A stretch of DNA of 64,000 nucleotides from Streptomyces sp. CGMCC 4.7035 (GTDB lineage Bacteria; Actinomycetota; Actinomycetes; Streptomycetales; Streptomycetaceae): assembly GCF_031583065.1 (NCBI RefSeq), contig NZ_CP134053.1, positions 4,712,001 to 4,776,000 on the forward strand, written 5' to 3'. This document shows, one piece after another, positions 48,555-56,573 of the stretch (its first letter is position 1; each line of letters starts with the position of its first letter). Both the position numbers and the translations under genes were made by a program. The notes beneath the pieces are model-generated. The model made no database searches and was not told where the DNA came from. It worked only from the letters and a program-made list of their open reading frames with translations.

Positions 48555-48654
48555 CCCGGTTCGTACGTACGACAGCACGCCCGGTCGGTACGTTCGACAG
48601 CACGCCCGGTCGGTAACGTGCGAGAGGCGTCCGGTTGGTACGTGCGACGACACG
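48555..48654. repeat. Four tandem 25-bp iterons upstream of the alpha/beta hydrolase
   Basis: Four consecutive 25-bp units (48555, 48580, 48605, 48630) share CCGGT-CGGTACGT-CGACA-CACG with drift, the third being most diverged. They end 11 nt before the hydrolase GTG start, so they occupy the promoter and 5' region. Each carries a GTACGT-type half-palindrome, as regulator-binding iterons often do. Confidence 0.85.
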
Positions 48655-48665
48655 AAAGGGAGCAC

Positions 48666-49361
48666 GTGCAGCTCAGCATCCGCGAGTGGGGCGGCGGCGA
48701 CAGGACCGCCCTGCTCGTGCACGGCATCATGTCCGACTCCCGCACCTGGCGCCGGGTGGGTCCGGCGCTCGCGGACCTCGGCTACCGGGTCGTCGCGGTC
48801 GATCTGCGCGGCCACGGTGGGTCGCCGCGCGGCCCGTACAGCCCCGAACTGTTCGCCGACGACCTCGTCGACACCCTCCCGGAGGGCGCCGACGTGGCGA
48901 TCGGGCACTCGCTGGGCGGGCTCGCGCTGTCCCTGGCCGTCGGGCGGCTGCGGCCCCGGCGCGCCGTCTACTCGGACCCGGCCTGGTCCTCGGCCCGGCC
49001 CGGCCAGGACGTGGACCCGGCGGTCTTCGCGGCCGCCAGACACCGCACACGTGCGGAGGTCGTGGGGATCAGCCCCCACTGGGACCCGGCCGACATCGAC
49101 GTCGAACTGGCCACCCTGAAGGCGTGGGACCCCGAGACCTCCCGCTTCCTCGGCGGCCGCCCGCTGCGGGACTTCCTGCCCGCCGAGCCGGTCGTACCGT
49201 CGCTGGTCCAGCTCGCCGACCCCAGCTTCCTCACCGGCCCGCAGGACGCGGCGCTGCTGCGTACCCGCGGCTTCGAGGTCCGTACGGTCACCGGCGCGGG
49301 TCACACGATCTTCCGCGACGACTTCGACGGGTTCATGGCGTCGCTCGGCGGCTGGATCTGA
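48666..49361 (+). CDS. Alpha/beta hydrolase
   Basis: A 231-residue alpha/beta-hydrolase. The oxyanion region is ALLVHGIMSDSRTWRRVG, then VVAVDLRGHGGSPRG, with the nucleophile elbow in VAIGHSLGGLAL (Ser about residue 83). The acid is in the middle region (PSLVQLADPSF) and the catalytic His in VTGAGHTIFRDD. The order is that of esterases and haloperoxidase-like enzymes. GTG 48666 is preceded by AAAGGGAGCAC. The frame is open upstream across the iterons, but that sequence is repeat-derived. Substrate unknown. Confidence 0.9.
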   Translation: MQLSIREWGGGDRTALLVHGIMSDSRTWRRVGPALADLGYRVVAVDLRGHGGSPRGPYSPELFADDLVDTLPEGADVAIGHSLGGLALSLAVGRLRPRRAVYSDPAWSSARPGQDVDPAVFAAARHRTRAEVVGISPHWDPADIDVELATLKAWDPETSRFLGGRPLRDFLPAEPVVPSLVQLADPSFLTGPQDAALLRTRGFEVRTVTGAGHTIFRDDFDGFMASLGGWI

Positions 49362-49362
49362 C

Positions 49363-49379
49363 GCAACGTCGTTGCAACG
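49363..49379. promoter_or_regulatory. Overlapping palindromes GCAAC-GTC-GTTGC and CGTTGCAACG
   Basis: Two inverted repeats overlap in the 47-nt gap between the hydrolase stop and the DUF779 start, where the DUF779 promoter or operator would lie. Confidence 0.45.
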
Positions 49380-49408
49380 TGTCCTTCGCTGGGATGGAGC
49401 ACGTGACC

Positions 49409-49765
49409 ATGGACATGATTCCGCGCGTGGAGCTGACCCCCGTGGCCGCCGAACTGGTGCGGCGGCTGCGCGAGGTCCACGGACCGCTGATGTTCCACCA
49501 GTCCGGCGGCTGCTGCGACGGCAGCGCCCCGATGTGCTACCCGGCGGGCGAGTTCCGCACCGGCGACTCCGACGTGCTGCTCGCGGAACTCGCCGTCGAG
49601 GGGGTCGACGAACCGGTGGGCTTCTGGATGTCGAGGAGTCAGTATCAGGTGTGGAGCCACACCCGGCTGATCGTCGACGTGGTGCCCGGCCGTGGCAGCG
49701 GCTTCTCGCTGGAAGCACCCGAAGGAGTGCGTTTTCTCATCCGTTCCCGCGTCGTCGGATCCTGA
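49409..49765 (+). CDS. DUF779 domain-containing protein
   Basis: A 118-residue protein with the DUF779 signature: LMFHQSGGCCDGSAPMCYP (Cys-Cys and a further Cys, probably binding metal), and GFWMSRSQYQVWSHTRLIVD. In other bacteria members sit beside aldehyde or alcohol dehydrogenases; here the neighbours are a hydrolase and an exported glycosidase. ATG 49409 has GGAG nine nt before it; ATG 49394 is an alternative. Molecular function unknown. Confidence 0.88.
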   Translation: MDMIPRVELTPVAAELVRRLREVHGPLMFHQSGGCCDGSAPMCYPAGEFRTGDSDVLLAELAVEGVDEPVGFWMSRSQYQVWSHTRLIVDVVPGRGSGFSLEAPEGVRFLIRSRVVGS

Positions 49766-49840
49766 ACCCCGCACAGAACACCGCAGTCTGGTGCACTTCC
49801 CCTGAGTCCTGTGAAAGTTGACAAGACATCAGGGGGATCT

Positions 49841-51070
49841 GTGACACGTCGTGACAGACGGTTCAGAACGCTACTGACGGTCCTCGTGGCATGGAGCGCG
49901 CTGGCCGGTGCGACCCTCGTGGGAGCGGCACCGGCCACCGGTGTGCAGCGGACAAGGACGATCGCGCCGGGCATCCAGTACAGCCAGTACGAGATCTCCG
50001 TGGCCAAGAGGGTGGCCCGCGCGCACGTGCTCAGCCTCGACCTGCGCGACGCGCGCGTACGGGTCCGTCTGCTGTATCCGGGGGCCGTGGCGGCGCGGGC
50101 CACGGTCTCGCGGCTCGCCGCCGCCCAGGGCGCGGTCGCGGGGATCAACGGCGACTTCTTCCACATCAGCGAAACCCAGCATCCGGGAGTCGCGGTGACC
50201 GGCTCCGCCGACGGACCGGCGATCGCGAACGGGCACACGCTCAAGGCCGCCGTGCCGGACGGGCAGCGCTTCGGTCCCGCCCTGCCACGCGGTGCGACCA
50301 CGAAGGACGTCCTCGGGGTGGGCACCGACCGCACGGCCCGCCTCGACCGACTGACCTTGAGCGGTTCCGTGACCACGGCCCAGGGCCGGCTGCCGCTCGG
50401 CGGGTTCAACCAGTACGCGCTGCCGCAGGGGTCGATCGGGGCGTACACCTCGGACTGGGGCGGCGTCTCTCGGGCGCGGGCCACCTGCGGCACCGACACC
50501 CTTCGGAGCGCGCCGTGCAGCGCGGACACGTACGAGGTGACGATCAGAGGGGGCCGGGTCGTCGCCACGGCGGACCGGCCGGGCAGCGGCCCCATCGCCG
50601 CCGGGACCACGGTCCTGGTGGGCCGCGAGGCGGGGGCGCGTCAGTTGCGCAAGCTGTTCAAGGGGCAACCGGTGCAGGTGCGCCACCGCTTGGTGGCGGC
50701 CTCGTCCCGGGTCTCGTACCTCTTCGCCCTCGGCGGCTTTCCCGTGCTGCGGCACGGCACTCCACTGTCCGGCCTCGACGACACGACGTCGACCCTGCGC
50801 ACCGCGGTGGGCATCGGGGACGGCGGCCACCGCCTGTTGCTCCTCGCTCTCGACGGCGCGCCCGGCTACCGCGGCGGCCTCACGCTCGCCGAAGTCGCCG
50901 CGGTCCTGAGCAAACTGGGCGCCACGGACGGCTTCAACCTCGACGGCGGCGGCTCCACGACGCTGGTGGCCCGGGCGCCGGGCGCGAGCGCGGCGACCGT
51001 GCGCAACCACCCGAGCGGGGGTGCCGAACGCCCGGTCGCGAACGGAATCGGGGTCTTCTCCGTCTCCTGA
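49841..51070 (+). CDS. Exported phosphodiester glycosidase family protein (NAGPA-like)
   Basis: 409 residues with a basic N-terminus and hydrophobic core (RFRTLLTVLVAWSALAGATL) ending near ATGV, i.e. a signal peptide. The mature part is the phosphodiester-glycosidase (DUF2233/NAGPA) domain: AAAQGAVAGINGDFFHISET, LFALGGFPVLRHG, and the C-terminal DGFNLDGGGSTTLVARAPG. The family removes sugar-1-phosphate caps or trims envelope glycans. GTG 49841 is behind AGGGGGATCT. The gene ends within a tandem repeat. Confidence 0.9.
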   Translation: MTRRDRRFRTLLTVLVAWSALAGATLVGAAPATGVQRTRTIAPGIQYSQYEISVAKRVARAHVLSLDLRDARVRVRLLYPGAVAARATVSRLAAAQGAVAGINGDFFHISETQHPGVAVTGSADGPAIANGHTLKAAVPDGQRFGPALPRGATTKDVLGVGTDRTARLDRLTLSGSVTTAQGRLPLGGFNQYALPQGSIGAYTSDWGGVSRARATCGTDTLRSAPCSADTYEVTIRGGRVVATADRPGSGPIAAGTTVLVGREAGARQLRKLFKGQPVQVRHRLVAASSRVSYLFALGGFPVLRHGTPLSGLDDTTSTLRTAVGIGDGGHRLLLLALDGAPGYRGGLTLAEVAAVLSKLGATDGFNLDGGGSTTLVARAPGASAATVRNHPSGGAERPVANGIGVFSVS

Positions 51071-51118
51071 GGGGCAGTCTCCTGAGGGGCAGTCTCCTGA
51101 GGGGCAGTCTCCTGAGGG
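51062..51118. repeat. Four tandem 15-bp repeats spanning the phosphodiester glycosidase stop codon
   Basis: GTCTCCTGAGGGGCA occurs three times and a fourth, partial copy follows. The first copy contains the TGA stop; the following copies repeat the stop in the same frame. Confidence 0.92.
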
Positions 51119-51313
51119 TCAAGGACGCAGGCTGCCGACGATCTGCGCGGTCGCGACCAGCCCCTGGTGGATGGTCGGGGCCATACTCGAACTGGCCAGG
51201 AAGAAGCCCAGCAGCATACAGACGATCGCGTGCGAGATCTTCATCGCGCCGTTGCGCAGGAAGATCACCACAATGATCAGGAGCAGCAGCACCACAGAGA
51301 TGGAAATAGCCAT
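51119..51313 (-). CDS. Small membrane protein (64 aa)
   Basis: 64 residues with two hydrophobic segments: SVVLLLLIIVVIFLRNG at the N-terminus and HAIVCMLLGFFLASSSMAP in the middle, then QGLVATAQIVGSL. GAGGAGGT lies six nt before ATG 51313, an excellent ribosome-binding site. Proteins of this size and pattern (FLRNG-KISHA-LLGFFLASSS) occur widely in Streptomyces; their function is unknown. It lies downstream of and convergent with the phosphodiester glycosidase. Confidence 0.75.
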   Translation of the reverse strand: MAISISVVLLLLIIVVIFLRNGAMKISHAIVCMLLGFFLASSSMAPTIHQGLVATAQIVGSLRP

Positions 51314-51415
51314 CGTCAACCTCCTCCGCCACGCCCACATCGCGGCTTTCGGCCGCAAGTGTGGCGTAGCGGAGGGTTGGTGCGGGCGGCTGACGTGTCC
51401 TCCGAACGGGTGGTT

Positions 51416-52279
51416 CTACGACTGTCGGCGGGCGTCGAGGAAAGCCTCCAGGCCCGCGAGGTCGTCCGTGTTGAAGTAGTCGACGCCCGCGTCGAACAGT
51501 TCGCCCCACAGGGCGTCCCGGGCCGGGCCCGCGGTGTCGGGCGTGGCCCAGAAGCGCACCGTCTGCCCGCTCGTGTGCGCCCGGGCGATGATGTCGCGCA
51601 GCTTCTGCCGCTCGGCGTCGGGGAACGGGCCCGCCCCGAGCCAGCTGAAGTTGAGCGTCCAGTTGTCGCTGATCAACGGGATGAAGGTGGCGGGCGCGGA
51701 GCTGCCGAGGTCGGCGAGACGGCCGTCGTAGAAGGCGCGCCGCACGGACTGCGCCTCCATCGGCGTACGCGCCGCGCGGTCACCGGAGATGACCGCGGTG
51801 ACCGGACCCGGGTACACGCGTCCGTGCGCGTAGGTCGTGAACAGGTGCCGGTAGCGGCGGAGATGGCGATCGAGTTCGAGATAGGTCGACGAGCCCTCGG
51901 TCTTGATGTCGATGAGGAGCTGCAAGGGTCTGCGCCAACCCCGGTACACTGCGCCATGGTTGGCCTTGACCAGCGCGGCGAGCGGGTCGAGGTAGAGGGA
52001 TTCCAGGGTGCGGTTCGGGTCGAGTTCGACGGGGTCGTGGGCGACCAGGAGCTGGTCGCCGACCAGGTAGATGTCGGCCTCGACGCTGCCGAAGCGGTGG
52101 TCGAGGGCGTCGAACAAGGGGCGCGGGTGCTCGTAGTCGTTGTGGGCGTGGGCGCGCCACAGCGGACGCGGGCCGTGATGGCCGCCGCCCGCCCATGCCT
52201 GGGTGGCGGGCAGCGCGACCGTGCCCGCGAGGGCGGCGCCGAAGGTGGTGAGGGCTCTGCGACGGGTGGTGAGGGCCAT
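51416..52279 (-). CDS. Tat-exported glycerophosphodiester phosphodiesterase / PI-PLC-like protein
   Basis: 287 residues with a Tat-type signal (TTRRRALTTFGAALAG, cleavage near AWA). The mature domain is a phosphodiesterase TIM barrel: LWRAHAHNDYEHPRPLFDAL (catalytic His), GSVEADIYLVGDQLLVAHDP (Glu/Asp metal ligands and second His) and LLIDIKTEG. The end is VDYFNTDDLAGLEAFL. It would hydrolyse glycerophosphodiesters or related lipid headgroups outside the cell. Confidence 0.9.
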   Translation of the reverse strand: MALTTRRRALTTFGAALAGTVALPATQAWAGGGHHGPRPLWRAHAHNDYEHPRPLFDALDHRFGSVEADIYLVGDQLLVAHDPVELDPNRTLESLYLDPLAALVKANHGAVYRGWRRPLQLLIDIKTEGSSTYLELDRHLRRYRHLFTTYAHGRVYPGPVTAVISGDRAARTPMEAQSVRRAFYDGRLADLGSSAPATFIPLISDNWTLNFSWLGAGPFPDAERQKLRDIIARAHTSGQTVRFWATPDTAGPARDALWGELFDAGVDYFNTDDLAGLEAFLDARRQS

Positions 52280-52410
52280 GCTCTGCCTCCCTGGTACGGC
52301 CGTATGGGACCGAAGGGAGTATGCGTTCGATCGGGGACCAAGTGGCCCGCTCAGGCGGGGAGTTGGCCGGACCGCCGCCCTCTGTTCACTTCACCGGAGC
52401 AATGCGCGCA

Positions 52411-52438
52411 GAAGCCCGCCCCAGGTGGGGCGGGCTTC
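52411..52438 (-). terminator. Strong terminator of the acyl-CoA dehydrogenase operon
   Basis: GAAGCCCGCCCC and GGGGCGGGCTTC form a perfect 12-bp stem around a 4-nt loop, 23 nt past the operon's last stop. Short T-runs flank it. Confidence 0.88.
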
Positions 52439-52461
52439 TTCAGGGGTGTTCCGGGTGTACG

Positions 52462-53535
52462 TCAGGGAGCCCGGAGGTCCACCAGTTCGGCCAGGGCCTC
52501 GCGATGGGCGCCCGCCGTTCCGTAGGCGATGGAGTCCGCCTTGGCCCGCTTGAGGTACAGGTGGATCGGGTGTTCCCAGGTCATGCCGATGCCGGCGTGG
52601 AGCTGCAGCGCCTCCTCGGCGGCGTGCACGGCGACGGGGGCCGCGTAGGCCTGGGCGACGGCGACCGCCACGTCGACGTCCTCGGCGGTCGCGAGCGCGT
52701 CGGCCGCGTTGCGGGCGGCGGCCCGGAGGTTGACGACCTCCAGCCACAGCTGGGCGAGCCGGTGCTTGAGCGCCTGGAAGCCGCCCACGGGCCGGTTGAA
52801 CTGCTTGCGTTCCTTGAGGTACCGGACCGTCTCGGTCAACGCCCAGTCAGCGGCACCGAGTTGTTCGGAGGCGAGCAGTCCGGCTCCGGCGCGCAGGGCC
52901 CGTCGTACGGCGGGTTCGGCGGCGCCGAGGCGGCGGCCGGGGGCACCGTCGAGGGTGACGGTCGCGAGGGGACGAGTCAGGTCCAGCGAAACCTGCGGAG
53001 CGACGGTCACCGCGTCCGCGTCCACCGCGTACAGCCCGCCGTCGTCCGCGGGCACCAGCAGCACATCCGCGGCGACCGCGTCCGCGATCCCGGTCAACTC
53101 GCCGTGAAGACGGCCGTCTTCGAGTCGTGCGGTCTTGAGGGCGGCCCCCGGGGCGACATGCAGCCCGACGGCGAGCACACCGATCGTGCGCCCGGCGGCG
53201 AGCCGGGTGAGCAACTCGTCGTCCTCACAGGCCAGCAGGGCCTCCGTCGCCACCACGGCGCTGGTCAGATACGGCACGGGAGCGACCGCGCGCCCCAGCT
53301 CCTCCAGGACGACGGCGGCTTCGCGGTGCGTGGCGCCCTGGCCGCCCCGGTCCTCGGGCACCAGGAGCCCGGCGAGGCCCATGCCGTCGGTGAGCGCCTT
53401 CCACAGGGCGAGGTCGTGCGGGGCGTCCGACTCGGTGCGGGCTATGACGCCTGCGGCGTGGCAGTGGTCCGTGAGCAGGTCGCGGACGGCGGCGCGCAGC
53501 GCCTCTTCCTCCTCCGAGTACAGCAGGTCGGTCAT
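52462..53535 (-). CDS. Acyl-CoA dehydrogenase family protein (second subunit)
   Basis: 357 residues of the acyl-CoA dehydrogenase fold. The N-terminal helical domain has GMGLAGLLVPEDRGGQGATH and the middle beta domain is reduced. The C-terminal helical domain has LASEQLGAADWALTETVRYL, then KERKQFNRPVGGFQALKHRL and ALQLHAGIGMTWEHPIHLYL. The catalytic Glu position and substrate pocket differ from the partner, as in heteromeric ACAD pairs of actinobacteria that act on steroid or branched side-chain CoAs. ATG 53535 overlaps the partner's stop (ATGA). Confidence 0.92.
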   Translation of the reverse strand: MTDLLYSEEEEALRAAVRDLLTDHCHAAGVIARTESDAPHDLALWKALTDGMGLAGLLVPEDRGGQGATHREAAVVLEELGRAVAPVPYLTSAVVATEALLACEDDELLTRLAAGRTIGVLAVGLHVAPGAALKTARLEDGRLHGELTGIADAVAADVLLVPADDGGLYAVDADAVTVAPQVSLDLTRPLATVTLDGAPGRRLGAAEPAVRRALRAGAGLLASEQLGAADWALTETVRYLKERKQFNRPVGGFQALKHRLAQLWLEVVNLRAAARNAADALATAEDVDVAVAVAQAYAAPVAVHAAEEALQLHAGIGMTWEHPIHLYLKRAKADSIAYGTAGAHREALAELVDLRAP

Positions 53536-54749
53536 CGGGCGAGGTCCTTCCAGGCGACGTCCTTGTCGGTGCGCGGCTCGGCGGGCAGGCCCAGGACGCG
53601 CTCGGCGACGATGTTCAGCAGGACCTCGCTGGTCCCGCCCTCGATGCTGTTGCCCTTGGAGCGGAGGTAGCGGTAGCCGGCCTCCCGGCCGACGAAGTCC
53701 ACCAGTTCGGGGCGGCGCATGGTCCAGTCGTCGTACAACAGCCCCTCCTCGCCGAGGAGTTCCACCTCCAGGCCACTGATCTCCTGGTTGAGGCGGGCGA
53801 AGGCGAGCTTCATGCCGGCGCCCTCGGGGCCGGGCTGCCCGACGGCGAGCTGCTGGCGCAGGCGTTCGCCGGTGAGCCGGGCGACCTCGGCCTCGACCCA
53901 CAGCTTGAGCAGGCGCTGGTGCAGGTCGTGGGTGCGCAGCTCCGGGCGCTCGCGCCAGGTCTTCGAGACCGGGCCGATCATGCCGCCCTCGCGGGGCAGC
54001 CGCATTCCGCCGATGGCGACACGTTCGTTGTTCAACGTGGTCTGCGCGACCCGCCAGCCGTCGCCGACCTCGCCGAGGCGGCGGGAGTCGGGGATGCGGA
54101 CGTCCGTGAGGAAGACCTCGTTGAACTCGGCCTCGCCGGTGACCTGCCGCAACGGACGGACCTCGACGCCGGGGTCGGTCATGTCGCAGATGAAGTACGT
54201 GATGCCGGCGTGCTTGGGCACGTCCGGGTCGGTGCGGGCGATGAGGATGGCCCAGCGGGCCAGGTGGGCGCTGGAGGTCCACACCTTCTGCCCGTTGACC
54301 ACCCAGTCTCCCCCACTCTCGGCTTCGCTCGAGCGGGAGGGGCCCCCATCGTCGCGGACGGCGCGGGTGCCGAGCGCGGCCAGGTCGGACCCGGCGCCCG
54401 GCTCGCTGAACAGCTGGCACCAGACCTCCTCGCCCGTCCACAGGGGCCTCAGGTACCGCTGCTTCTGCTCCTCGGTGCCGTAGCGCAGGATCGTCGGCGC
54501 GACCATGCCGAGGCCGATCCCGATGCGCCGGGGGTCGTTGTCAGGCGCTCCCGCGGCCTCCAGCTCGGCGTCCACGACGGCCTGGAGGGAGCGCGGGGCG
54601 CCGAGGCCACCGAGGCCCTCGGGGTAGTGGACCCAGGCGAGCCCCGCGTCGAAGCGGGCCTTGAGGAAGTCGAGCCGTTCGGTCGTGGCGGGTGGATATG
54701 CGTCCAGCAACTGTGCCGTGCGGCGCTGGAGTTCGGCTATGTCGGTCAT
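53532..54749 (-). CDS. Acyl-CoA dehydrogenase family protein (first subunit, with repeat insertion)
   Basis: 405 residues, full ACAD layout: GLGMVAPTILRYGTEEQKQR, WCQLFSEPGAGSDLAALGTR (FAD/substrate motif), VVNGQKVWTSSAHLARWAIL, and the C-terminal YRYLRSKGNSIEGGTSEVLL. Between AVRDD and DWVVNG there is an extra in-frame stretch of about 12 residues (GGPSRSSEAESGG). It is encoded by a palindromic dispersed-repeat-like DNA element, in a surface loop of the fold, so activity may survive. Coupled at both ends by 4-nt overlaps in the qor-ACAD-ACAD operon. Confidence 0.93.
   Translation of the reverse strand: MTDIAELQRRTAQLLDAYPPATTERLDFLKARFDAGLAWVHYPEGLGGLGAPRSLQAVVDAELEAAGAPDNDPRRIGIGLGMVAPTILRYGTEEQKQRYLRPLWTGEEVWCQLFSEPGAGSDLAALGTRAVRDDGGPSRSSEAESGGDWVVNGQKVWTSSAHLARWAILIARTDPDVPKHAGITYFICDMTDPGVEVRPLRQVTGEAEFNEVFLTDVRIPDSRRLGEVGDGWRVAQTTLNNERVAIGGMRLPREGGMIGPVSKTWRERPELRTHDLHQRLLKLWVEAEVARLTGERLRQQLAVGQPGPEGAGMKLAFARLNQEISGLEVELLGEEGLLYDDWTMRRPELVDFVGREAGYRYLRSKGNSIEGGTSEVLLNIVAERVLGLPAEPRTDKDVAWKDLAR
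54308..54348. repeat. Dispersed palindromic repeat inserted in a coding sequence
   Basis: The stretch from CTCCCCCACTCTCGGC to GCGGGAGGGGCCCCCA, with CTTCGCTCGAG at its centre, looks like a short GC-rich palindromic element that recurs between genes in Streptomyces (recognised from memory, not searched). Here it lies inside the first acyl-CoA dehydrogenase gene, adds about 36 nt, and keeps the frame. Confidence 0.65.
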
Positions 54750-55723
54750 GCGGCGGCTCCGTTCTCCAGCGCGGGCACCACGGCGACGCGGCCGGTGGTG
54801 ACACCGTCGGCGACGCGCTGCACGGCGGCCGCGGCCCCGCTCAGCGGTACCCGCTCGCTCACCAGCGGCTTGATGGCGCCCCGGGCGGCCAGTTCTGCGA
54901 GCTGTTCGTGGCAGTGCAGGACCAGCTTCGGGTTCTTGGTGTTGTACAGGCCCCAGTGCAGGCCGAGGATCGAGTAGTTCTTCACCAGGGCGTGGTTGAG
55001 TCCCGGGCTGGGGATCGTGCCGCTGGCGAAGCCCACGACGACGATCCGGCCCTCGAAGGCGACGACCTTCGCGGACTGCGCGTAGGCCTCGCCGCCCACC
55101 GGGTCGTAGATCACGTCGGCGCCCCGGCCGTCGGTGGCCTCCTTCACGGCGGCGACGACGTCCTCGGAACGGCGGTCGATGACGACGTCGCAGCCCAGCT
55201 CCCGGGCGATGGCGGCCTTGTCGGCCCCGCCCACGACGCCGATGACGGTGGCGCCGGCCGCCTTCCCGAGCTGCACGGCCGCGCTGCCGACCCCTCCGGC
55301 GGCGGCGTGGACGAGCAGCGTCTCGCCCGCTTCGAGGCGGGCCCGGCGGTGCAGTCCGAACCATCCCGTCTGGTAGCCGATGTGCAGCGCCGCGGCCTCG
55401 GCGTCGTCCAGCGACTCCGGCGCGGGCAGAACCGCGGCGGCATCGGCGACGGCGTACTCGGCGAATCCGCCGTACGGCAGCGCCGGGTTGGCGATGACGC
55501 GGCGGCCGTCCTCGGTCTCGCCGCAGATCTCGACCCCCGGTGTGAACGGCAGCGGCGGCCTGACCTGGTACTGGCCCCGGCACATCAGCGCGTCCGGGAA
55601 GTTGATGTTCGCGGCAAGCACCTTCAGCAGGACCTGGCCGTCGCCGGGCGTGGGCCGCTCCACCTCGTGAAGCCGCATCACCTCACTCGGCTCACCGTTC
55701 TCGTGCACTTGCCATGCCTGCAT
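54746..55723 (-). CDS. NADPH:quinone oxidoreductase family protein (MDR superfamily)
   Basis: A 325-residue zinc-free medium-chain reductase. The N-terminal GroES-like domain has VLLKVLAANINFPDALMCRG and PFTPGVEICGE. The Rossmann motif is LVHAAAGGVGSAAVQLGKAA (AxxGGVG) with GYQTGWFGLHRRA before it. It would reduce a quinone or enoyl substrate with NADPH. It is first in an operon with two acyl-CoA dehydrogenases. Its stop overlaps the next start by 4 nt, suggesting a role in the same acyl-CoA route (inference). Confidence 0.93.
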   Translation of the reverse strand: MQAWQVHENGEPSEVMRLHEVERPTPGDGQVLLKVLAANINFPDALMCRGQYQVRPPLPFTPGVEICGETEDGRRVIANPALPYGGFAEYAVADAAAVLPAPESLDDAEAAALHIGYQTGWFGLHRRARLEAGETLLVHAAAGGVGSAAVQLGKAAGATVIGVVGGADKAAIARELGCDVVIDRRSEDVVAAVKEATDGRGADVIYDPVGGEAYAQSAKVVAFEGRIVVVGFASGTIPSPGLNHALVKNYSILGLHWGLYNTKNPKLVLHCHEQLAELAARGAIKPLVSERVPLSGAAAAVQRVADGVTTGRVAVVPALENGAAA

Positions 55724-55810
55724 GCGGGGCCTCCACGCACTGCGTCGTCGTCCGACCGGGTCCGTCGCATACTAAGCGGTCGCTTGCCCATCAGGGAACA
55801 GTCGCGTGCG

Positions 55811-56464
55811 TCACGAACGGGCGGGTCGCGCGCGTACGTGCATCCGCTCGCCCTGCGGCCCGAACAGGCTCAGGAACTCCGCCGACCCCTCCCCCGCCGA
55901 CCCGAACCAGTGCGGTACGCGGGTGTCGAACTCGGCCGCCTCCCCGGGCCCGAGCACCACGTCGTGCTCCCCGAGCACCAGCCGGAGCCGCCCGGACAGC
56001 ACGTACAGCCACTCGTAGCCCTCGTGCGTACGCGGATCCGGTTCGGATGTCCGCTGCGGTTCGAGCACCTTGTAGGCCTGGAGTCCGCCGGGCTGCCGGG
56101 TCAGGGGCCAGTACGTGCGCCCGTGCCGCACGATCGCCTTGGCGCGCACCCGTGGGTCGCCGACGGGTGGGGCACCCACCAGTTCGTCCAGCGGCACCTG
56201 GTGGGCGCGCGCTATCGGCAGCAACAGCTCCAGGGAGGGCTTGCGCAGGCCGGACTCCAGCCGCGAGAGGGTGCTCACCGAGATGCCGGTCGCCTCCGAC
56301 AGACCGGCCAGCGTGGCACCCCGCTCCTTGCGTATCCGTCGCAGCCGGGGGCCGACGCCCGCGAGAACCTCGTCCGTGTCGTCACTCACGGCGGCATCAC
56401 TCACGGCGGCATTAGTCACGGCGGCATTAGTCATGGCGGCATTAGTCACGGCGGCATTAGTCAT
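55811..56464 (-). CDS. XRE-family regulator with C-terminal cupin domain
   Basis: 217 residues: an XRE helix-turn-helix (LRRIRKERGATLAGLSEATG, then ISVSTLSRLESGLRKPSLEL) and a C-terminal cupin (HEGYEWLYVLSGRLRLVLGE, then LGPGEAAEFDTRVPHWFGS). The N-terminus is five near-identical five-residue repeats (M/V-T-N-A-A, then V-S-D-A-A), each beginning with ATG or GTG, so six in-frame starts lie 15 nt apart (56464, 56449, 56434, 56419, 56404, 56389). I chose ATG 56464 because a promoter places transcription start on it. The ligand of the cupin is unknown. Confidence 0.88.
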   Translation of the reverse strand: MTNAAVTNAAMTNAAVTNAAVSDAAVSDDTDEVLAGVGPRLRRIRKERGATLAGLSEATGISVSTLSRLESGLRKPSLELLLPIARAHQVPLDELVGAPPVGDPRVRAKAIVRHGRTYWPLTRQPGGLQAYKVLEPQRTSEPDPRTHEGYEWLYVLSGRLRLVLGEHDVVLGPGEAAEFDTRVPHWFGSAGEGSAEFLSLFGPQGERMHVRARPARS

Positions 56465-56469
56465 GGCGG
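56389..56469. repeat. 15-bp tandem repeat creating six successive start codons
   Basis: About five copies of (A/G)TGACTAATGCCGCC (minus strand), the last diverged to GTGAGTGATGCCGCC, form the 5' end of the XRE-cupin gene. Every unit supplies an in-frame start codon. Confidence 0.88.
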
Positions 56470-56470
56470 C

Positions 56471-56499
56471 ATTGCAGTTTCGGCAAGCGGGTTTGTCAA
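56471..56499 (-). promoter_or_regulatory. Promoter of the XRE-cupin gene, giving a leaderless mRNA
   Basis: Minus-strand -35 TTGACA (56494-56499), exact 17-bp spacer, -10 TGCAAT (56471-56476), then six bases to ATG 56464. No ribosome-binding site exists, so translation from the 5' end is expected. Confidence 0.65.
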
Positions 56500-56573
56500 T
56501 GCAGCAGATCGGGGTGTCGACAGAACACCGCCGTGCGGGTGTGGACGCGACGCCTCCGTAGCACCATGGGCCC

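Noticed and set aside
46478..48654. CRISPR-like arrays
   Set aside because: The repeats are directly adjacent without spacers, and no cas genes are present.
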